Of a stretch of DNA of 64,000 nt, positions 46,744 through 55,020 are shown in pieces (position 1 is the stretch's first letter; every line of letters begins with the position of its first letter). Under the pieces are notes generated by a model. The model made no database searches. It saw only the letters and a list, made by a program, of their open reading frames with translations, and was not told where the DNA came from. The stretch covers positions 310,001-374,000 of the forward strand of contig NC_014328.1 in NCBI RefSeq assembly GCF_000143685.1, read 5' to 3'. This DNA comes from Clostridium ljungdahlii DSM 13528 (GTDB lineage: Bacteria; Bacillota; Clostridia; Clostridiales; Clostridiaceae). The position numbers were made by a program, and so were the translations under genes.

Positions 46744-49103
46744 AAATTGCAGTTGGTAATAGCCGTATGGATAAAAAGTGGAAAAACACAGATATTTCAT
46801 GGAAGAATTTTTGCTCCCGTGTAAAGACCACGCAAAAAACAACAGAAACCATAGAAGAATACCGCAAACTAAAAAGAGGACAACAAGATGATATTAAAGA
46901 TGTAGGTGGTTTTGTTGGAGGGCATTTAAAAGAGGGGAGACGTAAGAAAAATCATGTACTTTGCCGTTCTATTTTAACATTAGATATGGATTATGCAACA
47001 GCAGATATATGGGATCAAATTATAATGCTTTTTGATTTTAAATGCTGTATGTATTCAACCCATAAACATACATCTGAAAATCCAAGACTTCGTTTAATCA
47101 TTCCTCTTGCTCGTGAAATTAGTGAAGAAGAGTATGCAGCTGTTGCTCGTATGGTGGCAAAAGAAATAGGCATTGACCTTTTTGATGATACAACCTATGA
47201 GGCAGAACGTCTTATGTACTGGCCTTCCACATCTTCAAATGGTGTATTTGTATATAAAGAAAATGATGGAGCATTACTTGATCCAGATTTATATCTTGCC
47301 AAATATGATAATTGGCAAGATACCACTACTTGGCCAGTATCTTCACGTCAATCTGAAATTATTAAAAGAAGTTTAAAAGAACAAGCAGATCCTCTTTTAA
47401 AGGAAGGTGTTATAGGAACGTTCTGCCGTACTTATTCAATTCGTGATGTAATTGAAAAATTCTTAAATGATGTTTATGCACTATCTACAATTGAAGGCCG
47501 CTATGATTATATTCCTGCTGATAGCTGTGCAGGTGTAATTATTTATGATAATAAATTTGCGTATAGCCATCATGCTACAGATCCGGCAAGTGGTTTGCTT
47601 CTAAATGCATTTGACCTTGTACGTATCCATAAATTTGGTTCTCTCGATGATAAGTCGGCTGTAAATACAGTTGCAAGTAAACTACCGTCTTATATGGCAA
47701 TGTGTGATTTTGCAACTAAGGATACTGAAGTAAAAGCAGAATTTGCAAAAGAAAGACAAGCACAGGCGGAAGAGGAATTTTCAGAGGATGATTGGCAGAC
47801 TGCTCTAGAACTTGATAAGCAAGGTAAAGTAAAGGGCACTCTTGATAATATTGTGCTGATTTTGCGTAATGATGACGGGTTAAAGTCACTTGCTTTTAAC
47901 TGCCATCGTGATGGTATAGATGCCAAAGGTGGTTTACCTTGGAAGCAAATTAAGTACGGTTGGAATGATTCAGATAACTCATCTTTAAAGGTGTATCTAA
48001 GTAGTAAATATGGAATTTATGCTCCTACTAAAACAAAAGATGCTGTGTTGGCAGTTGCTGCGGAAAGAGCTTATCATCCTATCAAGGAGTATCTTGATAA
48101 TTTGCCTAAATGGGATGGTGTGGCACGTGTAGAAAATCTTCTGATAGATTATTTTGGTGCAGCCGACAGCACATATACAAAAGCAGTGATTAGAAAAACA
48201 ATGGTGGCGGCAGTTGCACGCATATATCAACCGGGAACAAAATTTGATAGTGTACTTATATTAAATGGGCCACAAGGTATAGGTAAATCTACATTTTTTG
48301 CAAAATTGGCTGGAGAATGGTTTTCAGATAGCTTAACCATTACAGATATGAAAGATAAGGCAGGCCCAGAAAAGTTGCAGGGATATTGGATGCTTGAGCT
48401 TGGTGAACTTGCTGGAATGCGTAAGACAGATGTTGAAATTGTTAAATCTTTTATTTCAAGAGTAGATGATAAATATAGGGCAAGCTATGGAGTAAATGTA
48501 GAAAACCACCCAAGACAGTGCATTATTGTTGGTTCTACTAATGCAGAGAATGGATTTTTACGAGATATTTCAGGCAACCGAAGATTTTGGCCAGTTCGTA
48601 TCAGTGGCAATTCTACTAAAAAATCATGGCAAATTACTACTGAAGAAGTGCAGCAGATTTTGGCAGAGGCTATTTTTCTGTATAAACAAGGTGAAAAACT
48701 CTACCTAGAAGGCGATGATGCTATTCTTGCCAGTGGTGAACAAGCTGATGCCATGGAAACTGACGAGCGTGAAGGCTTGGTGCGTACTTATCTTGATATT
48801 CTTTTGCCAGAGGATTGGGGCACAATGTCTTTATATGAACGTAGAAATTTCCTTGGAGGCAGCGAATTTGGTGGTGGCACCCGTGTAGGTACTATAAAAC
48901 GAAACCTTGTCTGCAACATGGAAATTTGGTGTGAGTGTTTTGGCAAAGATGCATCTTCTATGAAAACAGCAGATTCTTATACTATTGGAGCCATTATGAG
49001 AAAAATCAGTGATTGGAGCAAGTACTGTGGAAACAAAAACGGAACAAGCAATTTCCCTATCTATGGAAAGCAACGTGCTTATTCCAGAGTAAAGGAACGT
49101 TAG
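46740..49103 (+). CDS. Primase-like/VapE-type helicase fusion protein
   Basis: The C-terminal half is a virulence-associated E family (superfamily 3-like) ATPase with Walker A GPQGIGKST at about residues 510-518 and ELGELAG, then the SRVDDKYR segment. The N-terminal part shows TLDMDYA near residue 81, YSTHKHTSENPRLRL near 102 and RLMYWPS, resembling an archaeo-eukaryotic primase core (DxD, then a His motif). The 787-residue protein is thus a probable phage primase-helicase. No separate primase or loader gene is nearby. Confidence 0.85.
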   Translation: MKIAVGNSRMDKKWKNTDISWKNFCSRVKTTQKTTETIEEYRKLKRGQQDDIKDVGGFVGGHLKEGRRKKNHVLCRSILTLDMDYATADIWDQIIMLFDFKCCMYSTHKHTSENPRLRLIIPLAREISEEEYAAVARMVAKEIGIDLFDDTTYEAERLMYWPSTSSNGVFVYKENDGALLDPDLYLAKYDNWQDTTTWPVSSRQSEIIKRSLKEQADPLLKEGVIGTFCRTYSIRDVIEKFLNDVYALSTIEGRYDYIPADSCAGVIIYDNKFAYSHHATDPASGLLLNAFDLVRIHKFGSLDDKSAVNTVASKLPSYMAMCDFATKDTEVKAEFAKERQAQAEEEFSEDDWQTALELDKQGKVKGTLDNIVLILRNDDGLKSLAFNCHRDGIDAKGGLPWKQIKYGWNDSDNSSLKVYLSSKYGIYAPTKTKDAVLAVAAERAYHPIKEYLDNLPKWDGVARVENLLIDYFGAADSTYTKAVIRKTMVAAVARIYQPGTKFDSVLILNGPQGIGKSTFFAKLAGEWFSDSLTITDMKDKAGPEKLQGYWMLELGELAGMRKTDVEIVKSFISRVDDKYRASYGVNVENHPRQCIIVGSTNAENGFLRDISGNRRFWPVRISGNSTKKSWQITTEEVQQILAEAIFLYKQGEKLYLEGDDAILASGEQADAMETDEREGLVRTYLDILLPEDWGTMSLYERRNFLGGSEFGGGTRVGTIKRNLVCNMEIWCECFGKDASSMKTADSYTIGAIMRKISDWSKYCGNKNGTSNFPIYGKQRAYSRVKER

Positions 49104-49323
49104 TATGGTTGTACTAAACTCTGTTTCTAAATTGGTTCACTTAAAAAAGCTAGTGAATTAAAGAAAATAAGTTATTTGGAATAGGTGGAACAAGTTAAAG
49201 TCTATATAAACAAAAAAATAATAAAAAAGAAAGAGTGAGTGTGTGCAGGTGTATGTATGCGCGTGTATAGGAAATTAGTTCAAATTTGTTTTCTTGTTCT
49301 AATTTAAAAATTGGGAGGCATTT

Positions 49324-49605
49324 ATGCTTGAAAAATATATTGAAAATAAACTTGTAACAGCAGTTAAAAAGATGGGTGGCATTTGTCCTAAGTTTGTATC
49401 TCCTGGATTTGATGGGGTGCCAGATCGACTAGTGTTTTTACCACATGGTAAGTTCGCCTTTGTTGAATTAAAGGCAAAAGGTAAGAAAATGAGACCACTG
49501 CAAGTAAATAGAAAAATGCAGTTGGAGCAGTTAGGCTTTTTGGTTTATTGCATAGATGATGCAAGTAAGATTGGGGGAATTTTAAATGAAATACAATCCT
49601 CATGA
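49324..49605 (+). CDS. VRR-NUC domain nuclease
   Basis: This 93-residue stand-alone VRR-NUC protein has the PD-(D/E)xK core GFDGVPDRLVFLPHGKFAFVELKAKGKKM: D in PDRL, then E-x-K in VELKAK. It starts with EKYIENKLVTAVKKMGG, also typical. Phage VRR-NUC proteins accompany SNF2 helicases and are likely structure-specific or resolvase-like nucleases. GGGAGG lies before the ATG. It overlaps the helicase gene by 20 bases. Confidence 0.88.
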   Translation: MLEKYIENKLVTAVKKMGGICPKFVSPGFDGVPDRLVFLPHGKFAFVELKAKGKKMRPLQVNRKMQLEQLGFLVYCIDDASKIGGILNEIQSS

Positions 49606-50947
49606 CTATCAAAACTTTGTAACTAAATTCATTTTAGCAAATCCAATATCAGCGGTATTACTGGATATGGGTCTTGGAAAAAGTGTAATTACATTAACGG
49701 CAATGTTTGATCTTTGCCTTGACAGCTTTGAAATTTCAAAAGTTTTAGTTATTGCACCACTTAGAGTTGCTAGAGATACATGGCCTTTAGAAATAAAAAA
49801 ATGGGATCATCTTAAAGGACTTACTTATTCAGTAGCTGTAGGGAGTGAAGCACAAAGAAAATCAGCACTTATGCAAAAGGTAAATATTTATCTTATCAAT
49901 CGTGAAAATGTGGATTGGCTGATAAATGAGAGTGGCATTCCATTTGACTATGATATGGTGGTAATTGATGAGTTGTCATCCTTTAAATCTTATAGTGCTA
50001 AGAGATTTAAAAGCCTATTAAAAGTAAGACCTAAAGTAAAACGTATTGTGGGACTTACAGGAACTCCAAGCAGTAACGGTTTGATGGATTTATGGGCAGA
50101 GTTTAGGCTTCTTGATATGGGCAAAAGACTAGGAAGGTTTATTACTCATTATCGTAATAACTTCTTTGATCCGGATAAAAGAAATCAGCAGATGGTATTT
50201 AGTTATAAACCAAAAGCTGGTGCAGAAGATGCAATTTATCGCCTTATATCGGATATTACCATTTCTATGAAAAGCACAGATTATTTGAAAATGCCAGAAT
50301 GTGTTATAAATGAGGTTATTGTAACTCTTTCAGAAAAAGAACGTAAAGCTTATGATGGCATGAAACAAGATTTGGTTTTATCCCTCAAAGGTGAAGAAAT
50401 AGATGCAGTAAATGCTGCAGCGTTATCAAATAAACTTTGTCAGATGGCAAATGGTGCTGTGTATGGTGAGGACAAGCGAGTGTTTACGATACATGATAAA
50501 AAACTTGATGCACTAGAAGATTTAATTGAATCAGCAAATGGAAAGCCAGTGCTTGTGGCTTATTGGTTCAATCATGATTTAGAAAGAATTAAAAAGAGGT
50601 TTAAGGTTCGTGAAATAAAAACTTCAAAAGATATTAAGAATTGGAATAATGGTGAAATAGAAGTAGCAGTAATTCACCCTGCATCAGCAGGACATGGACT
50701 AAACCTTCAAGCAGGAGGTTCAACTCTTATATGGTTTGGGCTTACTTGGAGTTTAGAACTCTATCAGCAAACCAATGCAAGATTGTGGAGACAAGGACAA
50801 AATGAAACAGTTGTTATCCACCATATTATTACTAAAGGGACTATTGATGAGGACATAATGAGAGCTTTAAGACGAAAAGAAAAAGTACAATCAGATTTAA
50901 TAGCTGCAGTAAAGGCTAAGTTAAAGGAGGGCAAAACTTATGAATAA
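49586..50947 (+). CDS. SNF2-family DEAD/DEAH-type helicase
   Basis: SF2 motifs: LLDMGLGKSV (motif I) near residue 22, VVIDELSSFKS (DELS, motif II) near 123, GLTGTPSSNG near 156, and the C-terminal HPASAGHGLNLQAG and QQTNARLWRQGQ (motifs V and VI). Length 453 is that of compact phage SNF2 helicases. It overlaps the VRR-NUC gene by 20 bases and the next small gene by 8, so it is part of one translationally coupled block and probably acts with the nuclease on DNA intermediates. Confidence 0.9.
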   Translation: MKYNPHDYQNFVTKFILANPISAVLLDMGLGKSVITLTAMFDLCLDSFEISKVLVIAPLRVARDTWPLEIKKWDHLKGLTYSVAVGSEAQRKSALMQKVNIYLINRENVDWLINESGIPFDYDMVVIDELSSFKSYSAKRFKSLLKVRPKVKRIVGLTGTPSSNGLMDLWAEFRLLDMGKRLGRFITHYRNNFFDPDKRNQQMVFSYKPKAGAEDAIYRLISDITISMKSTDYLKMPECVINEVIVTLSEKERKAYDGMKQDLVLSLKGEEIDAVNAAALSNKLCQMANGAVYGEDKRVFTIHDKKLDALEDLIESANGKPVLVAYWFNHDLERIKKRFKVREIKTSKDIKNWNNGEIEVAVIHPASAGHGLNLQAGGSTLIWFGLTWSLELYQQTNARLWRQGQNETVVIHHIITKGTIDEDIMRALRRKEKVQSDLIAAVKAKLKEGKTYE

Positions 50948-51161
50948 AAATTGCTTTGCAAATAAAAACAATAGGTGTAAAATCCTTAACTATATACAGT
51001 GTACTAATAATAGTTGTTCATTCTTCAAAACTGAAGAGGAGCAAGAGGAAAGCATTAATAGAGCAAATGCTCGTATTGCTTCCCTAGATAAGGCAATTCA
51101 AAAAAGTATTGCTGATACTTATTACAATGGCAAAATGCCTTGGCTAGAGGGGGACAAGTAA
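50940..51161 (+). CDS. Small cysteine-containing phage protein, unknown function
   Basis: The 73-residue protein has four cysteines in its first half (NCFANKNNRCKILNYIQC, then NSCSF), possibly a metal-binding knuckle, followed by a charged helix and WLEGDK. It is a common companion of phage SNF2 helicase and ArpU-like genes. GGAGGG precedes the ATG. It overlaps the helicase gene by 8 bases, and the next start is 1 base after its stop. Confidence 0.65.
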   Translation: MNKNCFANKNNRCKILNYIQCTNNSCSFFKTEEEQEESINRANARIASLDKAIQKSIADTYYNGKMPWLEGDK

Positions 51162-51162
51162 G

Positions 51163-51591
51163 ATGACAGCGAAACAATATTTATCACAGGCATATAGAAT
51201 TGACCAAAGAATAAACAGTAAACTTGAGCAGATAGTTTCATTGAGGGCATTAGCTACAAAAGCTACATCCACATTAAGTGATACACCTCCTAGCGGAACT
51301 CGTAATGTGCATTCTATGGAGGACACAATAGCCAAAATGGTGGATTTAGAAAATGAAATAAATGCGGATATAGACACATTAGTTGATTTAAAAAGGAAAT
51401 TCGTATTTATTATAAAAAAGATTAGTAACCCTGAATACCAAACATTGCTAGAACTTAGATATCTTTGCTTTAAGACCTGGGAACAGATAGCAGTAGAGAT
51501 GGGGTATGACTTACGTTATATTCATAAACTTCATGGAAAGGCATTAGAAAATTGTGAGATAAATTTAAAAGAGGACACTAAAAGACACTGA
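51163..51591 (+). CDS. Phage late-gene regulator candidate (DUF1492/ArpU-like)
   Basis: The 142-residue protein has an N-terminal helical region and a C-terminal sigma-4-like HTH (YQTLLELRYLCFKTWEQIAVEMGYDLRYIHKLHGKALE). ArpU/RinA/DUF1492 proteins at this position, just before HNH and terminase genes, activate late operons in several Firmicutes phages. The target site would be expected in 51592-51706 or 52084-52359. RBS GAGGGGG is upstream of the ATG. Confidence 0.72.
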   Translation: MTAKQYLSQAYRIDQRINSKLEQIVSLRALATKATSTLSDTPPSGTRNVHSMEDTIAKMVDLENEINADIDTLVDLKRKFVFIIKKISNPEYQTLLELRYLCFKTWEQIAVEMGYDLRYIHKLHGKALENCEINLKEDTKRH

Positions 51592-51644
51592 AAGACACCC
51601 TAGAAAAATGATATAGTTATAATAGAAAAGTAAAAAGAAAATGC

Positions 51645-51681
51645 AAAAAGTCATCACAGACAAACTGTGGTGACTTTTTAT
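51645..51681 (+). terminator. Terminator between the early block and the HNH gene
   Basis: AAAAGTCATCACAG pairs with CTGTGGTGACTTTT around ACAAA with one wobble, followed by TATTTTG. A TATAAT (51618-51623) lies just upstream, so a short transcript may start and end here. Confidence 0.75.
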
Positions 51682-51705
51682 TTTGATAAAAATGAGGTGA
51701 ACCAA

Positions 51706-52083
51706 TTGCCAAGAAAACCAGCTAAACCTTGTAGTTATCCAGGATGTCCTGAACTTACAAGCGAAAGGTACTGCAACAAACATCAAAAAGAAATAGAAAG
51801 TAAGTACAACAAGACAAGCAGACCTTTTAAGAAACTTTACAACAGCAGATGGAGAAAGCTTAGAAAACAATTTTTAAAAGAACACCCTCTTTGTGAAGAA
51901 TGTAAAAGAGAAGGAATAGTTACTGCCGCAGAAGTAGTTGATCATGTTATACCCCACAAAGGTAATGAGAAACTTTTCTGGGATGAGAGCAACTGGCAAT
52001 CTTTATGTAAGCATCATCATGATGTTAAGACTGCAAAGGAAGATGGTAGGTTTGGAAACAAGAATGAAGTTTATTCTTATTAA
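51706..52083 (+). CDS. Phage HNH endonuclease
   Basis: The protein begins PRKPAKPCSYPGCPELTSERYC with paired cysteines. The core motif is CEECKREG, then VVDHVIPHKGNEKLFWDESNWQSLCKHHHDVKTAKED, the phage HNH signature. HNH proteins encoded next to terminase genes assist terminase in cleaving cos sites in HK97-like phages. I chose TTG 51706 with GAGGTGA at 51694-51700. The frame is open back through the terminator. Length is 125 residues. Confidence 0.92.
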   Translation: MPRKPAKPCSYPGCPELTSERYCNKHQKEIESKYNKTSRPFKKLYNSRWRKLRKQFLKEHPLCEECKREGIVTAAEVVDHVIPHKGNEKLFWDESNWQSLCKHHHDVKTAKEDGRFGNKNEVYSY

Positions 52084-52084
52084 G

Positions 52085-52130
52085 TTATCAACAGAAACCC
52101 GTTTATAACCTGTGGACAATTTGTTGATAA
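52085..52130. promoter_or_regulatory. Cluster of three DnaA-box-like sites
   Basis: TTATCAACA (52085-52093, +), TGTGGACAA (52111-52119, minus-strand TTGTCCACA) and TGTTGATAA (52122-52130, minus-strand TTATCAACA) fall within 46 bases. Each differs by one base from TTATCCACA. An A/T-rich tract follows. It could be a phage origin element or a DnaA-responsive site. Confidence 0.5.
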
Positions 52131-52139
52131 TTTTTTGAA

Positions 52140-52340
52140 GAGGTAGGGGGTATAATTTCCTCTGGGGTTGTGCTGAAAAGGCCGGGTGGCCCCCTTCGTG
52201 TGAAAAATCGCAAAATTCCATAGGGGGGTATAGGCTAGAAATCAAATATGAAGAATGCTGAATTTTAAAGGAATTACAGAAAGTTTTGCACCTTAAGAAG
52301 TTAAATAAAAAATATACTTTTTAGGGTGTTTTTTATTTGC
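52140..52340. other. Non-coding region with GC-rich segment, candidate cos region
   Basis: No ORF with an RBS is present. A G/C-rich stretch (52163-52196, with GGCCGGGTGGCC followed by a C-run, and GGGGGG at 52223-52228) contrasts with the AT-rich surroundings. Placement between the HNH gene and the terminase side is where cos sites often lie in HK97-like phages. The cut site itself cannot be read from sequence. Confidence 0.4.
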
Positions 52341-52359
52341 TCTTAAGGAAGGTGATAAT

Positions 52360-53604
52360 TTGGAGATTCAAAAGGTATCTGTTGAAAAACTTAATCCAGC
52401 TAAATATAATCCAAGAAAAGATTTAAAGCCGGGAGATCCTGAATATGAAAAGCTTAAAAGATCAATTGAAACCTTTGGATATGTAGAACCTGTAATTTGG
52501 AATAAGAAAACAGGAAATATTGTGGGAGGACATCAAAGATTTAAAGTTTTAAAGCAGGAAGGTGCGAAGGAAATTGAATGCGTAGTCGTTGATATAAGTT
52601 CAGATGAGGAAAAGGCATTGAATGTAGCTCTTAATAAAGTAAGTGGAGAATGGGATATGCCAAAGTTAGCTGATATTTTAGATGAACTTGATAAATCTAT
52701 GTTTGATATCTCTCTTACAGGATTTGATGCCGCAGAGATAGAAGATTTATTTTCTAAAGTTCATGATAAAGATGTTAGTGATGATAACTTTGATGCAGAT
52801 AAAGCTCTTGAAGAAATAGAAGAACCTATAACAAGAGCAGGTGATCTGTGGATATTAGGAAAACACAGGTTAATATGTGGTGACAGCACTAAAACTTCTG
52901 ATGTTGAAAAGCTTATGAATGGAAAGAAAGCTAATCTATGCGTTACCGATCCACCTTACAACGTTAATTATTCAGCAGGAAAAGAAAATGAGAGAGTTAT
53001 TAAAAATGACAGCATGGATGATAAGAGTTTTCATGAATTTTTATTGTCTGCTTTTAAAAATATCTATTCAGTATTGGATGATGGTGCAGGAGCGTATATT
53101 TTCCATGCAGATACAGAAGGATTGAACTTTAGAAAGGCTTTTAAAGAAGCTGGCTTTCATCTTTCAAGTGTATGTGTTTGGGTAAAGCAGTCATTGGTTT
53201 TAGGAAGAAGTGATTATCAATTCCAGCATGAGCCTGTACTTTATGGATGGAAACCAACGGGGAAGCATAGATGGTATTCAGATAGAAAACAGACTACTGT
53301 GTGGAATTTTGATAGACCGAGCAAAAGTCCGGATCATCCAACAATGAAGCCAGTACCATTAATAGCATATCCAATTAAGAATAGCAGCATGACAAACTGT
53401 ATAGTATTCGAGCCTTTTGCAGGGAGTGGTTCTACTTTAATTGCCTGTGAACAAACAGACAGGATATGTTATGCAATAGAGCTTGATGAAAAATATTGTG
53501 ATGTTATTGTTAAAAGATATATAGAAGCTGCTGGAGATGAGGGAGTTTTTCTAATTAGAGATGGCAAAAAGATAGATTATAAAAATGTACTTAAAGTTGA
53601 ATAA
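52360..53604 (+). CDS. ParB-like nuclease domain fused to DNA methyltransferase
   Basis: The N-terminal ParB/Srx-like domain (VEKLNPAKYNPRKDLK, then NKKTGNIVGGHQRFKVL) is joined to an amino-methyltransferase with VTDPPYNVNYSAG (DPPY catalytic motif) near residue 197 and EPFAGSGSTLIACEQTDR (SAM motif) near 351. Motif IV precedes motif I, the beta-type order. It is a common phage orphan methyltransferase, likely modifying phage DNA against host restriction. The TTG start has AAGGAAGGTGA upstream. Length is 414 residues. Confidence 0.9.
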   Translation: MEIQKVSVEKLNPAKYNPRKDLKPGDPEYEKLKRSIETFGYVEPVIWNKKTGNIVGGHQRFKVLKQEGAKEIECVVVDISSDEEKALNVALNKVSGEWDMPKLADILDELDKSMFDISLTGFDAAEIEDLFSKVHDKDVSDDNFDADKALEEIEEPITRAGDLWILGKHRLICGDSTKTSDVEKLMNGKKANLCVTDPPYNVNYSAGKENERVIKNDSMDDKSFHEFLLSAFKNIYSVLDDGAGAYIFHADTEGLNFRKAFKEAGFHLSSVCVWVKQSLVLGRSDYQFQHEPVLYGWKPTGKHRWYSDRKQTTVWNFDRPSKSPDHPTMKPVPLIAYPIKNSSMTNCIVFEPFAGSGSTLIACEQTDRICYAIELDEKYCDVIVKRYIEAAGDEGVFLIRDGKKIDYKNVLKVE

Positions 53605-53609
53605 AACCC

Positions 53610-53666
53610 TTGCTATTACTGTGCTTTAGAGCAATATATAGTATAACAAAAAAGCACACGGAGGGA
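53610..53666 (+). promoter_or_regulatory. Leader repeat, copy 1
   Basis: TGTGCTTT (53620-53627) can pair with AAAGCACA (53651-53658). The 23-base interval contains AGAGCAATATATAG and TATAACAAA. The downstream arm touches the RBS GGAGGG. TTGCT (53610-53614) could instead pair with AGCAA (53630-53634). Confidence 0.65.
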
Positions 53667-53672
53667 AAGAAA

Positions 53673-53984
53673 ATGAGAGCATTGTTTGGGAGAAAGGTTT
53701 TAAATTTAAAGGAACTTGAGGAATTTACAAAAGAAGCTAAAAAGGATGGAATGAGAGGAACAGCTTATGAAGTTATAAAAGAAATTGAATTAAGTGATGC
53801 TGAATTTAAGCAGTTTGCAAAAGAGCTTTGGAAGGATCAGACATGGATATCAGAAGAAGATGGTGGCTGCAACGAAAAAGGTGAGTTGAGATGCATAAGA
53901 GTAAAAAATATAAAAACAAATAAAAGCATCCTGGTAGATTCAGAAGGATATACATACCCAAGATATACAGCCATAGAAAAATAA
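53673..53984 (+). CDS. Small phage accessory protein, unknown function
   Basis: The 103-residue acidic/basic protein (FGRKVLNLKELEEFTKEAKKDGMRGTA at the N-terminus, FAKELWKDQTWISEEDGGC in the middle) has no domain I recognise. ATG 53673 follows GGAGGG at 6-7 bases. It is the first of three genes preceded by the repeated stem-loop leader. It is followed by a hairpin that also serves the convergent minus-strand peptide gene. Confidence 0.7.
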   Translation: MRALFGRKVLNLKELEEFTKEAKKDGMRGTAYEVIKEIELSDAEFKQFAKELWKDQTWISEEDGGCNEKGELRCIRVKNIKTNKSILVDSEGYTYPRYTAIEK

Positions 53985-54006
53985 AAAGCCTGCAGGGGCT
54001 TTTTTT
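53985..54006. terminator. Bidirectional terminator
   Basis: AAAGCC/GGCTTT with a short loop is flanked by T-runs on both strands: seven T on the + strand and five on the minus strand. It lies between two convergent genes. Confidence 0.8.
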
Positions 54007-54097
54007 AGTGTATAAATTTAACTGCTGCTAATGTAAAAATTATAATTGCTGAAATAGTTATAAGGGTATCTATTCTTATGAAACTTGATTTTTTCAT
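54005..54097 (-). CDS. 30-residue hydrophobic peptide on the minus strand
   Basis: Reading the minus strand from 54097, an ATG opens a 30-codon frame ending in TAA at 54007-54005. The product starts MKKSSFIRIDTL, has one membrane helix (ITISAIIIFTLAAV) and ends KFIH. A near-perfect RBS GGCGGTGA lies 5 bases before the ATG, which is the main evidence that it is real. It converges on the upstream + strand gene and shares its terminator. Size and composition resemble type I toxin peptides or small phage membrane proteins, but no family assignment is possible. Confidence 0.6.
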   Translation of the reverse strand: MKKSSFIRIDTLITISAIIIFTLAAVKFIH

Positions 54098-54160
54098 TGA
54101 TATCACCGCCTTGGTACTTATATTAGCCTTTATTCAAAGAAAATAAACCTTCATAAATAA

Positions 54161-54216
54161 CTTGATATATCTGTGCTTTAGAGTGATATATGTAATAACA
54201 AAAAAGCACAGGAGGT
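54161..54216 (+). promoter_or_regulatory. Leader repeat, copy 2
   Basis: TGTGCTTT (54172-54179) pairs with AAAGCACA (54203-54210), whose end abuts AGGAGGT. TATATC (54166-54171) could alternatively pair with GATATA (54185-54190). The segment 54166-54191 is identical to copy 3. Confidence 0.65.
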
Positions 54217-54223
54217 AATTGAT

Positions 54224-54940
54224 TTGGATAGAAAAGAAACTGTAAAAATATTAGGTGAACATTTTGGAGTGAAACCAGAATATATGGGAGTGCCAAGTTT
54301 TGCTTACCAAATTAAATCACCACAAGGAATTATAACTGTTGATAAAGAAGGTGAGATTAAAAATTCAGAAGGCATAGAAGTGGAACTTGAAGAATTGTTA
54401 AATGATTTTCAAGAAGAAAGTGTAAAAGCAGAGACTGAGCATTCAGAAATTATATTCTCAATTGCTGGGCATACAGGGATCACCTTAAGAAATCTAATAA
54501 ATATGATAAGCAGTAAGCAGACTCTTATAAAAAAGGCACTGGGTATTGAAACAGACATTGTTACAAAAGAATTTGTAGAAGGTATAAATAACATAAGGAT
54601 TTCAAGCATTGAAGATTTTAAAACAGCAGTTTTAGATATTGGAGAAGAAAAATGTCCGGGCATTAATTTCAATTTTGAAAAGGAAACCTTAGAATTTAAA
54701 TTTATAAAAGATTTTGAGAATGCTGAAATTGCTGTACAATTTGTTGAGGCACTTAATGAAAGTTCAAAGAAGTTTAAACATTCTTCTCCGAAGGAAAGGC
54801 AAACGGATAATGAAAAATATACCTTTAGAACCTGGCTTTTAAGGCTTGGATTTATAGGAGAAAGGTACAAACAGGCAAGAAAAGAATTACTTAAGAACCT
54901 TGGGGGCAACAGTGCTTTTAGAGGCAAAATAAATGAATAA
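54224..54940 (+). CDS. Phage protein often labelled virulence-related, unknown function
   Basis: The 238-residue protein has an N-terminal region (KILGEHFGVKPEYMGVPSFAYQI), an acidic centre and a conserved C-terminal segment (KYTFRTWLLRLGFIGERYKQARKELL, then GNSAFRG) found in phage and integrative-element proteins that carry the virulence-related label without demonstrated function. TTG 54224 has AGGAGGT at 54210-54216. Copy 2 of the leader repeat precedes it. Confidence 0.7.
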   Translation: MDRKETVKILGEHFGVKPEYMGVPSFAYQIKSPQGIITVDKEGEIKNSEGIEVELEELLNDFQEESVKAETEHSEIIFSIAGHTGITLRNLINMISSKQTLIKKALGIETDIVTKEFVEGINNIRISSIEDFKTAVLDIGEEKCPGINFNFEKETLEFKFIKDFENAEIAVQFVEALNESSKKFKHSSPKERQTDNEKYTFRTWLLRLGFIGERYKQARKELLKNLGGNSAFRGKINE

Positions 54941-55020
54941 AAATAAAAGGTGGATTGCATAAAATGTAGCCCATATCTTATTTAACTATATATAAATTGC
55001 TGCTTATAATCAAGAAATTA

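Noticed and set aside
54409..54960. Long open frame on the minus strand (183 codons)
   Set aside because: It mirrors the + strand gene at 54224-54940, has no RBS and a composition expected from antisense reading.
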